From the NCBI RefSeq assembly GCF_026248825.1, contig NZ_CP110973.1, positions 1,178,001 through 1,242,000 on the forward strand: 64,000 nucleotides of DNA. The letters are read 5' to 3'. The position numbers were made by a program, and so were the translations under genes. The stretch is from Larkinella insperata (lineage in GTDB: Bacteria > Bacteroidota > Bacteroidia > Cytophagales > Spirosomataceae). Shown piece by piece: positions 27,484 to 35,703 of the stretch; the first letter of the stretch is position 1; each line of letters begins with the position of its first letter. The notes under the pieces were generated by a model. That model had not been told where the DNA came from. It did no database searches and saw nothing but the letters and a program-made list of their open reading frames with translations.

Positions 27484-28677
27484 TTATTTCAGTCGAATGT
27501 AATACCCTTTCTCAGTGTATTTCTTTTGAGTGTTGTACGTTGAAACCTGGTTGAAGCCTAATATTTGAAGTGCTTTACCAATCTGATTCCGGTAAAGCTT
27601 TAAGGTGACTTTCGTGCGTAGATTTTCTTCAATGTCTGCTGCGGTATAGAACTCCGCCCCCTGCTCTCCTTTTTCCGCTGGTTCGTAAAACTTGCTAATC
27701 GTTTCCATTTCCGTTGTCGTTCGTAAGAACTTACGGTTGTAAAGTTCTAAGGTTTTGGTTTCGTCATTTGTCATATCCTGCTTAAATGCCGAATCCTTTA
27801 ACAGGGCATATGCTTGGGACCAAACTAAATCAATATTGACTTGAGCCATATAGCCGTTTGAACCGCCATTATCATGCTGTATTTCCTTGACAATGAACGG
27901 TAACCAGCGTACGTTACCTGTCTCATCTGTGAGAAACTCAAACTGGTTTGTACTAGCTACAAAGCTAGCTCTTCTTTGAAAGGCCGTTTCCACATTTTGA
28001 AAGAGAGGACGGTACTTCACAATACTTTCTGATAGAACCGTTTTAAACTCGTTATTCAGCTCTTTCTTGTCAAAGGAAGCTAGTTCATCCAGGTTCACCA
28101 TGAAGTTCTGCACCAGTGAAAATTTGCCTTCTTTGGAGCCAAAATCAAACCCTTTCTTCGCATAGTTTTTTAAAGCGTTGGGAATGAGAAAATCTAAAAA
28201 CGTAGTTTTGCCATCATTCTGTTTGCCGACTAATGTTAAGCATTGTTTGTTAAAAGGTGCACCACCAATTGCCTGCCCTACACAACGCACTAGCCACTTT
28301 TTAAACATGGCTTTCCACCAGATACTATCCTCAGTTTTTACATAACTGGCTAATATGTCAATGTAGTCTGGCTGAGTCAAATTCCAGTTTGGCAAACTTT
28401 GAAAATACACCTCGAAGGGGTCATATCGTGGAATCGCTTTTGAACCGAACAAAGCTCGTAAGGCATCCTTGAACCCTTTTAAGCCACATTCATAAAGCTC
28501 CAATTCAACATCACATAAATTCACTAATTCCCATTCGGTGACTTTTTTTGGTTTTCGTTCTAACTGGTTTGAAACCACATCAACCCTATAATCATATTCA
28601 GCAAATAAATAATGACGGATTCGGTATATAATAGGCTGAATTTCAACCTTTTGTTTGCTATTTTGACTGAATTCCAT
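27484..28677 (-). CDS. VapE/virulence-associated-E-type helicase
   Basis: The 397-aa protein contains a P-loop ATPase of the VapE (VirE) family: Walker A region LTLVGKQNDGKTTFLDFLIP (about residues 136-155), VNLDELASFDKKELNNEFKT (Walker B), and the sensor-like block RRASFVASTNQFEFLTDETG followed by NVRWLPF. Such proteins are replicative helicases in prophages and satellite elements and pair with small primases. A winged-helix-like tail (VTLKLYRNQIGKALQILGFN) follows. Gaps of 240 nt downstream and 68 nt upstream hold no other gene; the upstream gap holds the integrase terminator. Confidence 0.8.
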   Translation of the reverse strand: MEFSQNSKQKVEIQPIIYRIRHYLFAEYDYRVDVVSNQLERKPKKVTEWELVNLCDVELELYECGLKGFKDALRALFGSKAIPRYDPFEVYFQSLPNWNLTQPDYIDILASYVKTEDSIWWKAMFKKWLVRCVGQAIGGAPFNKQCLTLVGKQNDGKTTFLDFLIPNALKNYAKKGFDFGSKEGKFSLVQNFMVNLDELASFDKKELNNEFKTVLSESIVKYRPLFQNVETAFQRRASFVASTNQFEFLTDETGNVRWLPFIVKEIQHDNGGSNGYMAQVNIDLVWSQAYALLKDSAFKQDMTNDETKTLELYNRKFLRTTTEMETISKFYEPAEKGEQGAEFYTAADIEENLRTKVTLKLYRNQIGKALQILGFNQVSTYNTQKKYTEKGYYIRLK

Positions 28678-28713
28678 AAATTTGTTCCATTAATTACCAT
28701 AAGATTTATGTTG

Positions 28714-28742
28714 AAAGCCACTCCCTTCTAGGGAGTGGCTTT
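28714..28742 (-). terminator. Intrinsic terminator downstream of the integrase
   Basis: A perfect 13-bp inverted repeat (AAAGCCACTCCCT, loop TCT) with a T-run on both strands lies just beyond the integrase stop, in the gap before the VapE-like gene. It should insulate the integrase transcript from the replication module. Confidence 0.85.
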
Positions 28743-28745
28743 TTA

Positions 28746-30002
28746 TTACATGGCTTTCCGGCCAATACCCTCATTCTCCTTCCGTTCCCGAAACTCCTGA
28801 ATATGCCGAATAACCGCTTCCTCGGTTCGCTCCGTATAGTATTGCTCCGTTGTGCTGGTTTTTTTGTGGCCTAACATGGTTGCCACACTGGTCAAAGGGA
28901 CACCATTAGCGATGTAATAAGAAGCGCAGGTTTTGCGAGCTACATGGGTTGTAAGCCGAACTGAAATAAGACAAGTGGCTTGAATCTCTTTTAGAATTCG
29001 GTTCATGACCTGATTGGCATAAACGGGCAGCAAACGGTTTCGCCGAAGACAATCTTCATGATTGGCATACTTCTTTAAAATTTGTAAAGCTTGCGGCACT
29101 ACTGGAATGATACAATCATTGCCGTTCTTGCTCCGTTTAATCTTGATGAGCTGGTCACCATTCTCTAAGGTGAGAAGGTGAGTTGAGTTGAGTTTGCTTA
29201 CATCAACATACGCTAGCCCCGTATAGCAGCAAAACAAAAACACGTCTCGAACGTAATTATATTCTTGGCTGAAGAACTGCGTTTCTTGTAGAAGGAGAAT
29301 ATCTTTTTCTTTGAGAGCTACAACCGCTTTCCGTTCTCGTTTAGGCCGAAAGAAAGCAAAAGGGTTTTTTTCAAGCCACTCATTAGCAATCGCATAATTT
29401 AGCGTTCGTTTTAAGAATTCAGCGTGTAAAACGGCGTGATTGTGTCCATGTCCGAAAGTCTTCTTACAAAAGGTGACAATTGAGTATGCGTCAATTGGCT
29501 TAAGGTCTGAAAGCTTCAAATACGGATTTTGACGAGATGTAAGAATGTACTGCTTAATGCGCTCAACCAAATATCGCTTTTTTTCAACCGTCTTGCGTTC
29601 AAAATCAATACCTAACAGTGCTTCAAATTCATCTTTATAGAATTTATCCAAGCACTCAATTACAGTGGGTTTATTGGGCTCTATACTTGATTTGTCTACC
29701 ACTACCTTCTTAAGCTCTCTTAAGTCGGGAGTCCGTTTGGTCAGTAAAAAGTCCGTAAATGCACGCTGAAAGTCTGATTTTAACGCTTGCAAATAAGCCG
29801 TTGCCGATTCATCATTCAAAACCGTAAACGTTTTTGTATCAAGCTGTCTCGGACTACAAGTAACACCTGTACTAAAAGCCAAGTTACGACCATTGTAATG
29901 AAGCTTTAGGTAAATAGTCAAACCGCGTTGATAGAGTTGAACTGTTAAACGCTTCATTCGAACTTTTTCAGTGGCATCAGGTAAATGCTTTATCTTTGCC
30001 AT
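28746..30002 (-). CDS. Tyrosine recombinase/integrase (Bacteroidota CTnDOT-like type)
   Basis: The 418-aa protein has an N-terminal arm-binding region (LYQRGLTIYLKLHYNGRNLA), a SAM-like core-binding domain (about residues 110-220) and the catalytic domain (about 230-400). The catalytic signature includes RLTTHVARKTCASYYIANGV (HxxR), MLGHKKTSTTEQYYTERTEE (His and the nucleophilic Tyr) and Lys in IKIKRSKNG. The first catalytic Arg is not at its usual place: the box reads CYTGLAYVDV, as in many Bacteroidota integrases related to IntDOT. It starts at the ATG 30000-30002. It should catalyse recombination between the two 31-bp att repeats, although it lies mid-element. Confidence 0.9.
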   Translation of the reverse strand: MAKIKHLPDATEKVRMKRLTVQLYQRGLTIYLKLHYNGRNLAFSTGVTCSPRQLDTKTFTVLNDESATAYLQALKSDFQRAFTDFLLTKRTPDLRELKKVVVDKSSIEPNKPTVIECLDKFYKDEFEALLGIDFERKTVEKKRYLVERIKQYILTSRQNPYLKLSDLKPIDAYSIVTFCKKTFGHGHNHAVLHAEFLKRTLNYAIANEWLEKNPFAFFRPKRERKAVVALKEKDILLLQETQFFSQEYNYVRDVFLFCCYTGLAYVDVSKLNSTHLLTLENGDQLIKIKRSKNGNDCIIPVVPQALQILKKYANHEDCLRRNRLLPVYANQVMNRILKEIQATCLISVRLTTHVARKTCASYYIANGVPLTSVATMLGHKKTSTTEQYYTERTEEAVIRHIQEFRERKENEGIGRKAM

Positions 30003-30079
30003 AATCAATCAATGTTTCAATGGATGTTGGTTGAAAAATGAAGCCCGTACTCGTTGGCAGACGATTACGGGCATTTTGT

Positions 30080-30301
30080 TTACAGAAGACTTTCCAAGGG
30101 TACCTCAAAAAAATTAGCCAGATTACGAGCTTCAAAGCCAAAAATTGGCTTCTCCCCTCTTACCAACTGTCCAAATCTTTTTTGATTAATCCCTACAGAA
30201 TCATAGAATCGACGATCTGGTTTAAATTTGCCTTTGATAGAGTCTTCGTACCTAGTCAAGGCTCTAGAAACAGATGTTTGCTTATTTGTTTTCATTATCA
30301 T
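30080..30301 (-). CDS. Small HTH-type regulator (Cro-like)
   Basis: The 73-aa protein has a helix-turn-helix-like core, VGINQKRFGQLVRGEKPIFG followed by FEARNLANFFEVPLESLL. It is divergent from the XRE repressor gene, with three palindromic sites between or overlapping them, so the pair looks like a phage-type Cro/CI-like switch. It lies 78 nt upstream of the integrase on the same strand and may control it, or act as an excisionase-like directionality factor. Two in-frame ATGs (30301, 30295) are possible. Confidence 0.6.
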   Translation of the reverse strand: MIMKTNKQTSVSRALTRYEDSIKGKFKPDRRFYDSVGINQKRFGQLVRGEKPIFGFEARNLANFFEVPLESLL

Positions 30302-30381
30302 CTTTTTTTGATGACAATATTAGGTATAAACTTTAACAATTATCAAAAAATGATAACAAAATTATTATCATTTTTTGATAA
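30298..30381. promoter_or_regulatory. Three palindromic operators between divergent regulator genes
   Basis: Three 17-bp inverted repeats lie in the intergenic region. O1 (30298-30314) is TCATCTTTTTTTGATGA, O2 (30340-30356) is TTATCAAAAAATGATAA, and O3 (30365-30381) is TTATCATTTTTTGATAA, the exact reverse complement of O2. O2 and O3 are 25 bp apart centre to centre. O1 overlaps the start of the 73-aa HTH gene. The arrangement fits cooperative repressor sites of a lysogeny-type switch. Confidence 0.7.
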
Positions 30382-30432
30382 TTGCTTGACAATCAGAATA
30401 TATCTATCATTGCATATTATCAATTTTTGACT

Positions 30433-30876
30433 ATGAATATAGCGGAAAATATAAAAGCTATACGCGAGAGTAAGGGCATCAAGCAGAGCGAATTGGCACG
30501 AGCCTTGGGTGTAGAACCGACAAATTATCCTCGAATTGAAAAGAGAGATAAGCGTCTTACCATTGAAATGTTAGAGAAAATTGCCAAAGCTCTTGGAGTA
30601 TCAGTGTATGAATTATTGGACAACAACTCAAACCAAGATATTGTCAGATTACAAGAGTTAGAAAATAAGGTACTGAGGCTAAGAACCGCCAACAAGGTCC
30701 TAAGGAAGAAAAATGACTTACTTTATAAATTGATGTCCTTGTTCCACCGTCAATCAAACCTTTTTATTGATGAGTACAACAAGAGAATTGACGAAGATGA
30801 TGATTATATGGACTATGAAGAAATAAAAAGACAGGCGAAAGAGTTAGGGCTAGACATAGAAGAGGATGAGGTATGA
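30433..30876 (+). CDS. XRE-family transcriptional regulator with C-terminal coiled coil
   Basis: The 147-aa protein starts at the ATG 30433 (MNIAENIKAIRESKGIKQSE). An XRE HTH (about residues 6-60, IKQSELARALGVEPTNYPRI followed by LEKIAKALGVSVYELL) is joined to a coiled-coil region (VRLQELENKVLRLRTANKVL) likely used for oligomerisation, and to an acidic tail. It is probably the master repressor of the element acting on the upstream palindromes. No peptidase (LexA-like) domain is present, so induction would need an antirepressor or another cue. Confidence 0.8.
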   Translation: MNIAENIKAIRESKGIKQSELARALGVEPTNYPRIEKRDKRLTIEMLEKIAKALGVSVYELLDNNSNQDIVRLQELENKVLRLRTANKVLRKKNDLLYKLMSLFHRQSNLFIDEYNKRIDEDDDYMDYEEIKRQAKELGLDIEEDEV

Positions 30877-31097
30877 CAAGTATTGGCTTATTGCACATTA
30901 ATTGAGATAAATAGAGCTTATGTTTGCGATTGGCAACTATAAAAAATATATTGAAATACTAAAGCAAAGCTTAAAACATCGTAAGGAGCTAAAATAATTA
31001 TTTACCTCTTGCATAATATCAAAACATGAGTGATTATGCTTGGAAATGAATAACATGATTGTAAGCTTAATTAAAAACTTTACTATTAACTCGTAAA

Positions 31098-33251
31098 ATG
31101 ATGGATTTAGGGAGTAAGGAAGAAGAGAGAAAGACGGTCAGCTTGCATAGATTGTACTTGGACCCTAATAACTTTAGGTTTATTGATAAGGCTGATTATG
31201 TCAAGGTATCAGATGAAAAAATTAAAGATGCGCAAATACAAAAGCGGACTAGAAGATTTATTTCAGGCACAAATAATGAAGAAATAGATGACTTGATCCG
31301 AAGCTATAAAACGAATGGCTACCTACCTGTTGATCAAATCCAAGCAAGGCCGTTAGATGATTCTTCTTATCTAGTAATTGAAGGCAATAGACGAATAACA
31401 GCTCTGAAGTATTTAGAAGAGAGATTTGAAGCAGGAGATGATATAGGAAACTTAAATCCATCGATATTTGCAAAGGTACCAATTATAATTACTAGAGGGG
31501 TTGATGAAAGCCATTACAAAATACTTATGGGGCTAAAGCACATAAGTGGAAATAAAAAGTGGCCATCAATTAATCAAGCTCAGCTTCTTAGGACTCTTTT
31601 GAATGAGGGTATGACAAAGCAAGAGATTAAAGATGCTCTTGGTATTTCTACGGTCACTCTTAACAGATATTTAAAATCTTTAGCCTTAGTAGACCAATAT
31701 AAAGACAGCGAACTCGGTGATCAGTTCAGATCAGAAAAATTTAATATATTTTCAGAGGTCATTAAACAACCTAAAATAATGTTCTGGCTAGGGTGGGACG
31801 ACTACGAAGCTAAAGCCAAGAATGTTTTTAACCTTAACAGGTTTTTTTCGTGGATATCAAGTGAAGACGATTTGCAGTTAGACGGAGATGACGATGTTGT
31901 TAAAACTCTTGAACCAATAATAAATCGCGGAGATGATATAAGAGAACTGGCACAATTGATTAGTGATGAAAAGTTGCTAGAAAAGATGGAATTATCACGA
32001 TCAATATCGCAAGCTTATTTAGCAAGTGATAAGATAAGCAGTGATAAGTTTTCAAACAGTCTAGAAATAATTGAAAAACAACTTGGCGATGCGTTTAACT
32101 TTGTTAATTATGCTAACGACGAAAGTAAAGAAAAACTAAAGTCAATTAGAAGAAAGTTTGAGGGTTTATTAACTACTCAAGGTTCTTCAGAAGTACTTGT
32201 CAATAGAGATATAAAAAGGGATATCTTTATAAGATACACTGATTCACATTTCTCATCTATCAATGTAGAAAATTACAAAAGGTTAAAAACATTGTCTTTA
32301 AATAACTTAAATAGGATAAACCTTATTGGAGGGGATAACAACTCAGGAAAATCTTCATTACTTGAAGCGGTTTACCTTTTATGTATATTAAATGATATAT
32401 TTTCTTTTACTGAGATTTTCAGGAGAAGAGGCAAATTCTTTAATGATTTGCCCTCATTGTGGCTAGCAAAACAGATTTCAGGAAAAAAATCAGTGAGTGG
32501 GGTGTTTGATGGAAAATCAGTGAGTAGCAGTTTCAATACTAGCAATGAAAATGATGACTTTGATAAGTCATCTTATTTAACATCAATATATTTGGAATCG
32601 TTTATTGGCAATGCAAGATTTGATAGTAGATTGCGATTATTTGAAAATAAAGATAGCCAAGCTTTCTTTCCACAAATACTAAATTTATGCAACGTTAAGT
32701 ATTCGAGCCCTTTTTCTATTCATAATAGAGAAGACCTGATCGCTAGTCATGAAAGAAGTATCGAAACAAAAGCTATTGATAAAATACTAGACTTCATCAA
32801 AAACAAGATTGATAAAGATATTCAAAATATAGAACTAACAGGTGAGGGTGATACACAAAGGTTTTTAGTTTCCCATAAGCATTTTAAGGAGGCAATTGAT
32901 ATTACTCAGTTTGGTGATGGGTTACAACGGGTGTTTCATATTGCATTGCTATTTGCCTCTGCCCAAAATGGGATATTACTTATTGATGAAATAGAAAATG
33001 CGATACATCACGATCTTTACATAGAATTTACTCGCTTCATTGAAGAAATGGCCAGTGATTTTAACGTTCAACTCTTCATCACATCTCACAGCAAAGAATG
33101 CATAAATTCTTTCTTCATAAATGGTAATACTAACAATAATATCTCTGCTTATCGTCTTATAGAGCAAGATGGAAACTTAGTTTGCCTTTATACAGAAGGA
33201 TCTCGTTTCGGAAGATTAATTGAAAACTTTGATGCAGATTTGAGAGGCTGA
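31098..33251 (+). CDS. ParB-domain/AAA (OLD/ABC-type) ATPase fusion
   Basis: The 717-aa protein joins two modules. Residues 15-200 are ParB/KorB-like: LYLDPNNFRF, YLVIEGNRRITALKYLEE (the ParB GxRR-type nucleotide motif) and a helix-turn-helix, MTKQEIKDALGISTVTLNRY. Residues about 380-700 are an SMC/OLD/AAA-type ATPase: Walker A LIGGDNNSGKSSLLEAVYLL, signature QFGDGLQRVFHIALL, Walker B GILLIDEIENAIHHDLY and FITSHSKECINSFF. The stop overlaps the start of the TOPRIM-like gene by 1 nt (TGATG), so the two products should be made together. The pairing resembles split OLD/PARIS-type systems, but the ParB fusion is unusual. A defence role is inferred. Confidence 0.78.
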   Translation: MMDLGSKEEERKTVSLHRLYLDPNNFRFIDKADYVKVSDEKIKDAQIQKRTRRFISGTNNEEIDDLIRSYKTNGYLPVDQIQARPLDDSSYLVIEGNRRITALKYLEERFEAGDDIGNLNPSIFAKVPIIITRGVDESHYKILMGLKHISGNKKWPSINQAQLLRTLLNEGMTKQEIKDALGISTVTLNRYLKSLALVDQYKDSELGDQFRSEKFNIFSEVIKQPKIMFWLGWDDYEAKAKNVFNLNRFFSWISSEDDLQLDGDDDVVKTLEPIINRGDDIRELAQLISDEKLLEKMELSRSISQAYLASDKISSDKFSNSLEIIEKQLGDAFNFVNYANDESKEKLKSIRRKFEGLLTTQGSSEVLVNRDIKRDIFIRYTDSHFSSINVENYKRLKTLSLNNLNRINLIGGDNNSGKSSLLEAVYLLCILNDIFSFTEIFRRRGKFFNDLPSLWLAKQISGKKSVSGVFDGKSVSSSFNTSNENDDFDKSSYLTSIYLESFIGNARFDSRLRLFENKDSQAFFPQILNLCNVKYSSPFSIHNREDLIASHERSIETKAIDKILDFIKNKIDKDIQNIELTGEGDTQRFLVSHKHFKEAIDITQFGDGLQRVFHIALLFASAQNGILLIDEIENAIHHDLYIEFTRFIEEMASDFNVQLFITSHSKECINSFFINGNTNNNISAYRLIEQDGNLVCLYTEGSRFGRLIENFDADLRG

Positions 33252-34093
33252 TGAAAATACTTATAATTCTTTGTGAAGGCCCTCACGACGTTGCCTTCAT
33301 ATATAAAGTTTCACGCTTGGCACTAAACGCTCAAGATATAACAGGGACTAAATTAAAAGATTTTCCGTCTCCTTTAGGCTCTCATTTTGTTAGACTACTT
33401 CAAAATTACAGATATGAAGATTCACAATTAACAGGTAGACCAGAAATACCTACTACTCTTTCTTTGACTCCACATGAAGATCAAGAAATTGTATATTTGC
33501 TTATTTATCCAATGGGAGGGGATTCAAAAATTGAAAGCTGGAAGGATCAAATTCAAAAATTTCAGGACATAGCTATAAATGACTTACCAGAAATGAAAGC
33601 AGAAATCTCCATTGGATTGATATTCGATGCAGACGATGGATTAGCGGATAGGGTTAAAAAGTGTCATGATAACTTTAACGATATTTTACCAGAAATTACG
33701 GGTTTAAATGCAACGGAACAACATATATGCTTAACGAAATCCTTTAAATCCCTGGGACTACATTTGTTTTGTAATGATGAAGGGACTGGTAATTTAGAGG
33801 AAATTCTTATACCCTTAATGAAGCTAGGTAATGAACAGATATTTAATGAAGCTCTTGAATATTTAAACAGGAACAAAGACAACAAAAGACCAACAGAAAA
33901 AAAATTCAAATCAAATTATGACGAAAATAAGTCATTGCTAGGAGTCGTAGGACAGTTACAATGTTCAGGGGTAGCAAACAACAGTATAATTAAGCAATCT
34001 GATTATATTACAAATGACAAATTAAGTGTTAGTGAAAAAGCAAGTGAACTTGTATCATTTTTAAAAAGCTTAATAAACAGCTTGTACGAATGA
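33251..34093 (+). CDS. TOPRIM-like (DUF3226/DUF4435-type) protein partnered with the ATPase
   Basis: The 280-aa protein begins MKILIILCEGPHDVAFIYKV, with the Glu and Asp of a TOPRIM first motif, then has SIGLIFDADDGLADRV (Asp-x-Asp, about residues 124-127) and EGTGNLEEILIPLM, a GxLE/D-type motif seen in DUF3226-like TOPRIM proteins. The ancestors of this fold cut or nick nucleic acid using Mg ions. Together with the upstream ATPase it would be the effector of a two-gene system, as AriB is to AriA in PARIS. It is the last gene before the right att site. Confidence 0.65.
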   Translation: MKILIILCEGPHDVAFIYKVSRLALNAQDITGTKLKDFPSPLGSHFVRLLQNYRYEDSQLTGRPEIPTTLSLTPHEDQEIVYLLIYPMGGDSKIESWKDQIQKFQDIAINDLPEMKAEISIGLIFDADDGLADRVKKCHDNFNDILPEITGLNATEQHICLTKSFKSLGLHLFCNDEGTGNLEEILIPLMKLGNEQIFNEALEYLNRNKDNKRPTEKKFKSNYDENKSLLGVVGQLQCSGVANNSIIKQSDYITNDKLSVSEKASELVSFLKSLINSLYE

Positions 34094-34264
34094 AAAAATT
34101 TATTTTCTTATTTACATACTAACATGAAAAATAGTAGCATTTAAAAGCCTGATTTATAGGACATTAATATACTCAGTCGATATACAATTAAGAGCAATCA
34201 CAGGGCTCCTTAACTCACCTTTATATAAACTGCTGAAAATCAATACAATACACGACCCATTAAC

Positions 34265-34295
34265 CCCAGCTTCGGGAGCAAAAAGCCTCAAATCG
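34265..34295 (+). repeat. Right attachment repeat (att)
   Basis: This is an exact 31-bp copy of the segment at 20930-20960, including part of the tRNA-Asn 3' end and the left arm of the terminator hairpin. It marks the right end of the element. The next few bases differ (CAA against TTT), then the terminator arm resumes. Confidence 0.9.
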
Positions 34296-34360
34296 CAAGA
34301 TTTGGGGCTTTCTTATTTTATTCCATCCGGCTAGGCTCAATCGTAGTTTATCCCAAACGC

Positions 34361-34391
34361 AAAAAGCCGACCGGGAATCCCAATCGGCTTT
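34361..34391 (-). terminator. Intrinsic terminator of the T9SS-sorted protein gene
   Basis: The hairpin AAAGCCGA / TCGGCTTT with inner stem GGGA/TCCC ends in a T-run on the minus strand, 29 nt beyond the stop of the gene at 34420-35304. Confidence 0.75.
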
Positions 34392-34419
34392 CCAATTTAT
34401 TGCGAGATGTAAAAAGGTA

Positions 34420-35304
34420 TTACCGGGAGAGTGTCAGCGCACGGGTAAATTTCCGTCCATCGCTGAGCTGAATGCTGTAGAAGTACGTTCCGACGGGTAA
34501 GAGTTTGCCCCCATTACGTCCATCCCAATCATTTTGGTATTCTTTGGACTCATAAATCACCGTACCGTTGCGGTCAAAAATGGTCACCTCGGCCTTGAGT
34601 TGGCCTAAATTTCGGATGACAAACTGATCATTTTTACCATCACCATTGGGCGAAAAGCCCTCCGGAATAGCCACCTCACCCGACGATTCGGTGCTGGTCC
34701 CCGAACATAAATTGGCCATGGATGCGATGCTGATGTTTTCAAATACACCGCCCGCTTTAGCCACATACGAATCGTAATCAAATCCGGATCCATTTTCTTT
34801 CAAAACCACCTCACTCAGCCCCGTGACTGGGAACGACTGATCATTATGCCATTCAAGGTTCATACCGCTCTTTTCCGTCAGGCTGACTACATCAAACTGG
34901 AGCGTAGCAACAGGCATCCAGTTGGTTGTTACCAACGTAGCCCCCTGCTCTGAACCGCTGTACAGAACGTTCAACGAAACGATGCCTTTGGTGCTGCGCT
35001 CCACCGAACCGTTAAGCGACAACGGGCTATAATTCAGATTGCCGGTTACTCCCTGACTGGTAAAGTTCTGCTCCTCAACGATAACCGGACTTTTCACCAG
35101 CCGGGTGTCGTAAGAAAAGCGTAGATTGGCGTTCCCCATCAGAAAAGAACTGCTCTCATCGTGCGCTTTCAGTTCAACCGCTACGAACAGTTTCTGATTG
35201 GCACAGTCAGCCTTTTTAAGTTGAAGTCGAACATCGAACCGACCATTTTGTGCATTCGCTAGCAGCGACGAGCAGACTGCCAACATGAAAAAGACCCGTT
35301 TCAT
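34420..35304 (-). CDS. Secreted protein with T9SS type B sorting domain
   Basis: The 294-aa protein starts at the ATG 35302-35304, which gives a signal peptide (MKRVFFMLAVCSSLLANAQ). A beta-rich, cohesin-like or Ig-like region (residues about 22-190) precedes a C-terminal gliding-motility-type domain: IPEGFSPNGDGKNDQFVIRN, VTIFDRNGTVIYESKEYQND, WDGRNGG and PVGTYFYSIQL. This is the CHU_C/type B signal for export by the type IX secretion system and surface attachment. The cargo's ligand is unknown. It is transcribed alone. Confidence 0.87.
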   Translation of the reverse strand: MKRVFFMLAVCSSLLANAQNGRFDVRLQLKKADCANQKLFVAVELKAHDESSSFLMGNANLRFSYDTRLVKSPVIVEEQNFTSQGVTGNLNYSPLSLNGSVERSTKGIVSLNVLYSGSEQGATLVTTNWMPVATLQFDVVSLTEKSGMNLEWHNDQSFPVTGLSEVVLKENGSGFDYDSYVAKAGGVFENISIASMANLCSGTSTESSGEVAIPEGFSPNGDGKNDQFVIRNLGQLKAEVTIFDRNGTVIYESKEYQNDWDGRNGGKLLPVGTYFYSIQLSDGRKFTRALTLSR

Positions 35305-35703
35305 ACTTATTTCTTTATGTTCTCTTTTATACGAAATCGCATCAGACAAACCCTTATTTTGAACGAGCTTCATGCTCAGAATATCAAACCGAACGCAAAA
35401 AGCACCAAGCCAATTTGTTCCGGTCCACCCCCCGTAGGTAGTAAAACCGGAAGAAAAACCCGTAAAACACTTACTTGCCTAAACCTCCAAAATGGCAACG
35501 CAGAATTTCTTGTTCGCTTATCTAGACTTGAAATGGGTAGGTTGGTCACATTGTACAGCACCTAGCGTTACTTCCTACTCTGACACCTTCTTTCTTTCCA
35601 ACTTCCCAAGACAGGATACTTGGGCAAAAGTTCAGAAAACAAAAAAAGGCTGGGAACCAGCCTTTTTTCATAGATTCACAAGTACTTCCTGAAGAATAGC
35701 CAT
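35305..35703. other. Intergenic region with one terminator
   Basis: Between two minus-strand genes, the 399-bp gap holds the terminator at 35642-35668 and presumably the promoter of the T9SS-sorted protein. I could not identify a good -33/-7 pair. Small frames here lack coding character. Confidence 0.6.
35642..35668 (-). terminator. Intrinsic terminator of the phytase-like lipoprotein gene
   Basis: A perfect 12-bp stem (AAAAAAGGCTGG, loop GAA) with flanking A/T-runs lies 36 nt beyond the stop of the minus-strand gene at 35704. Confidence 0.85.

Larger units (their letters stand above)
20930..34295. mobile_element. 13.4-kb integrative element in tRNA-Asn (PICI/satellite-like)
   Basis: The element is bounded by identical 31-bp direct repeats, one overlapping the 3' end of tRNA-Asn. 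It is clearly more AT-rich than both flanks. It encodes a tyrosine integrase, an XRE-type regulator divergent from a small HTH protein, a small zinc-finger protein, a CHC2-type primase and a VapE-type helicase. Cargo lies at both ends: HD-Hsp90-like plus DUF5677-like near the left, ParB-AAA plus TOPRIM-like near the right. I see no capsid, terminase, tail, relaxase or conjugation gene. That composition and size resemble phage-inducible chromosomal islands or P4-like satellites; the classification is inferred. Confidence 0.85.

Noticed and set aside
30919..30996. 25-codon ORF between the XRE and ParB-AAA genes
   Set aside because: It is short, in AT-rich DNA where such frames are frequent, and has neither conserved spacing nor notable composition.
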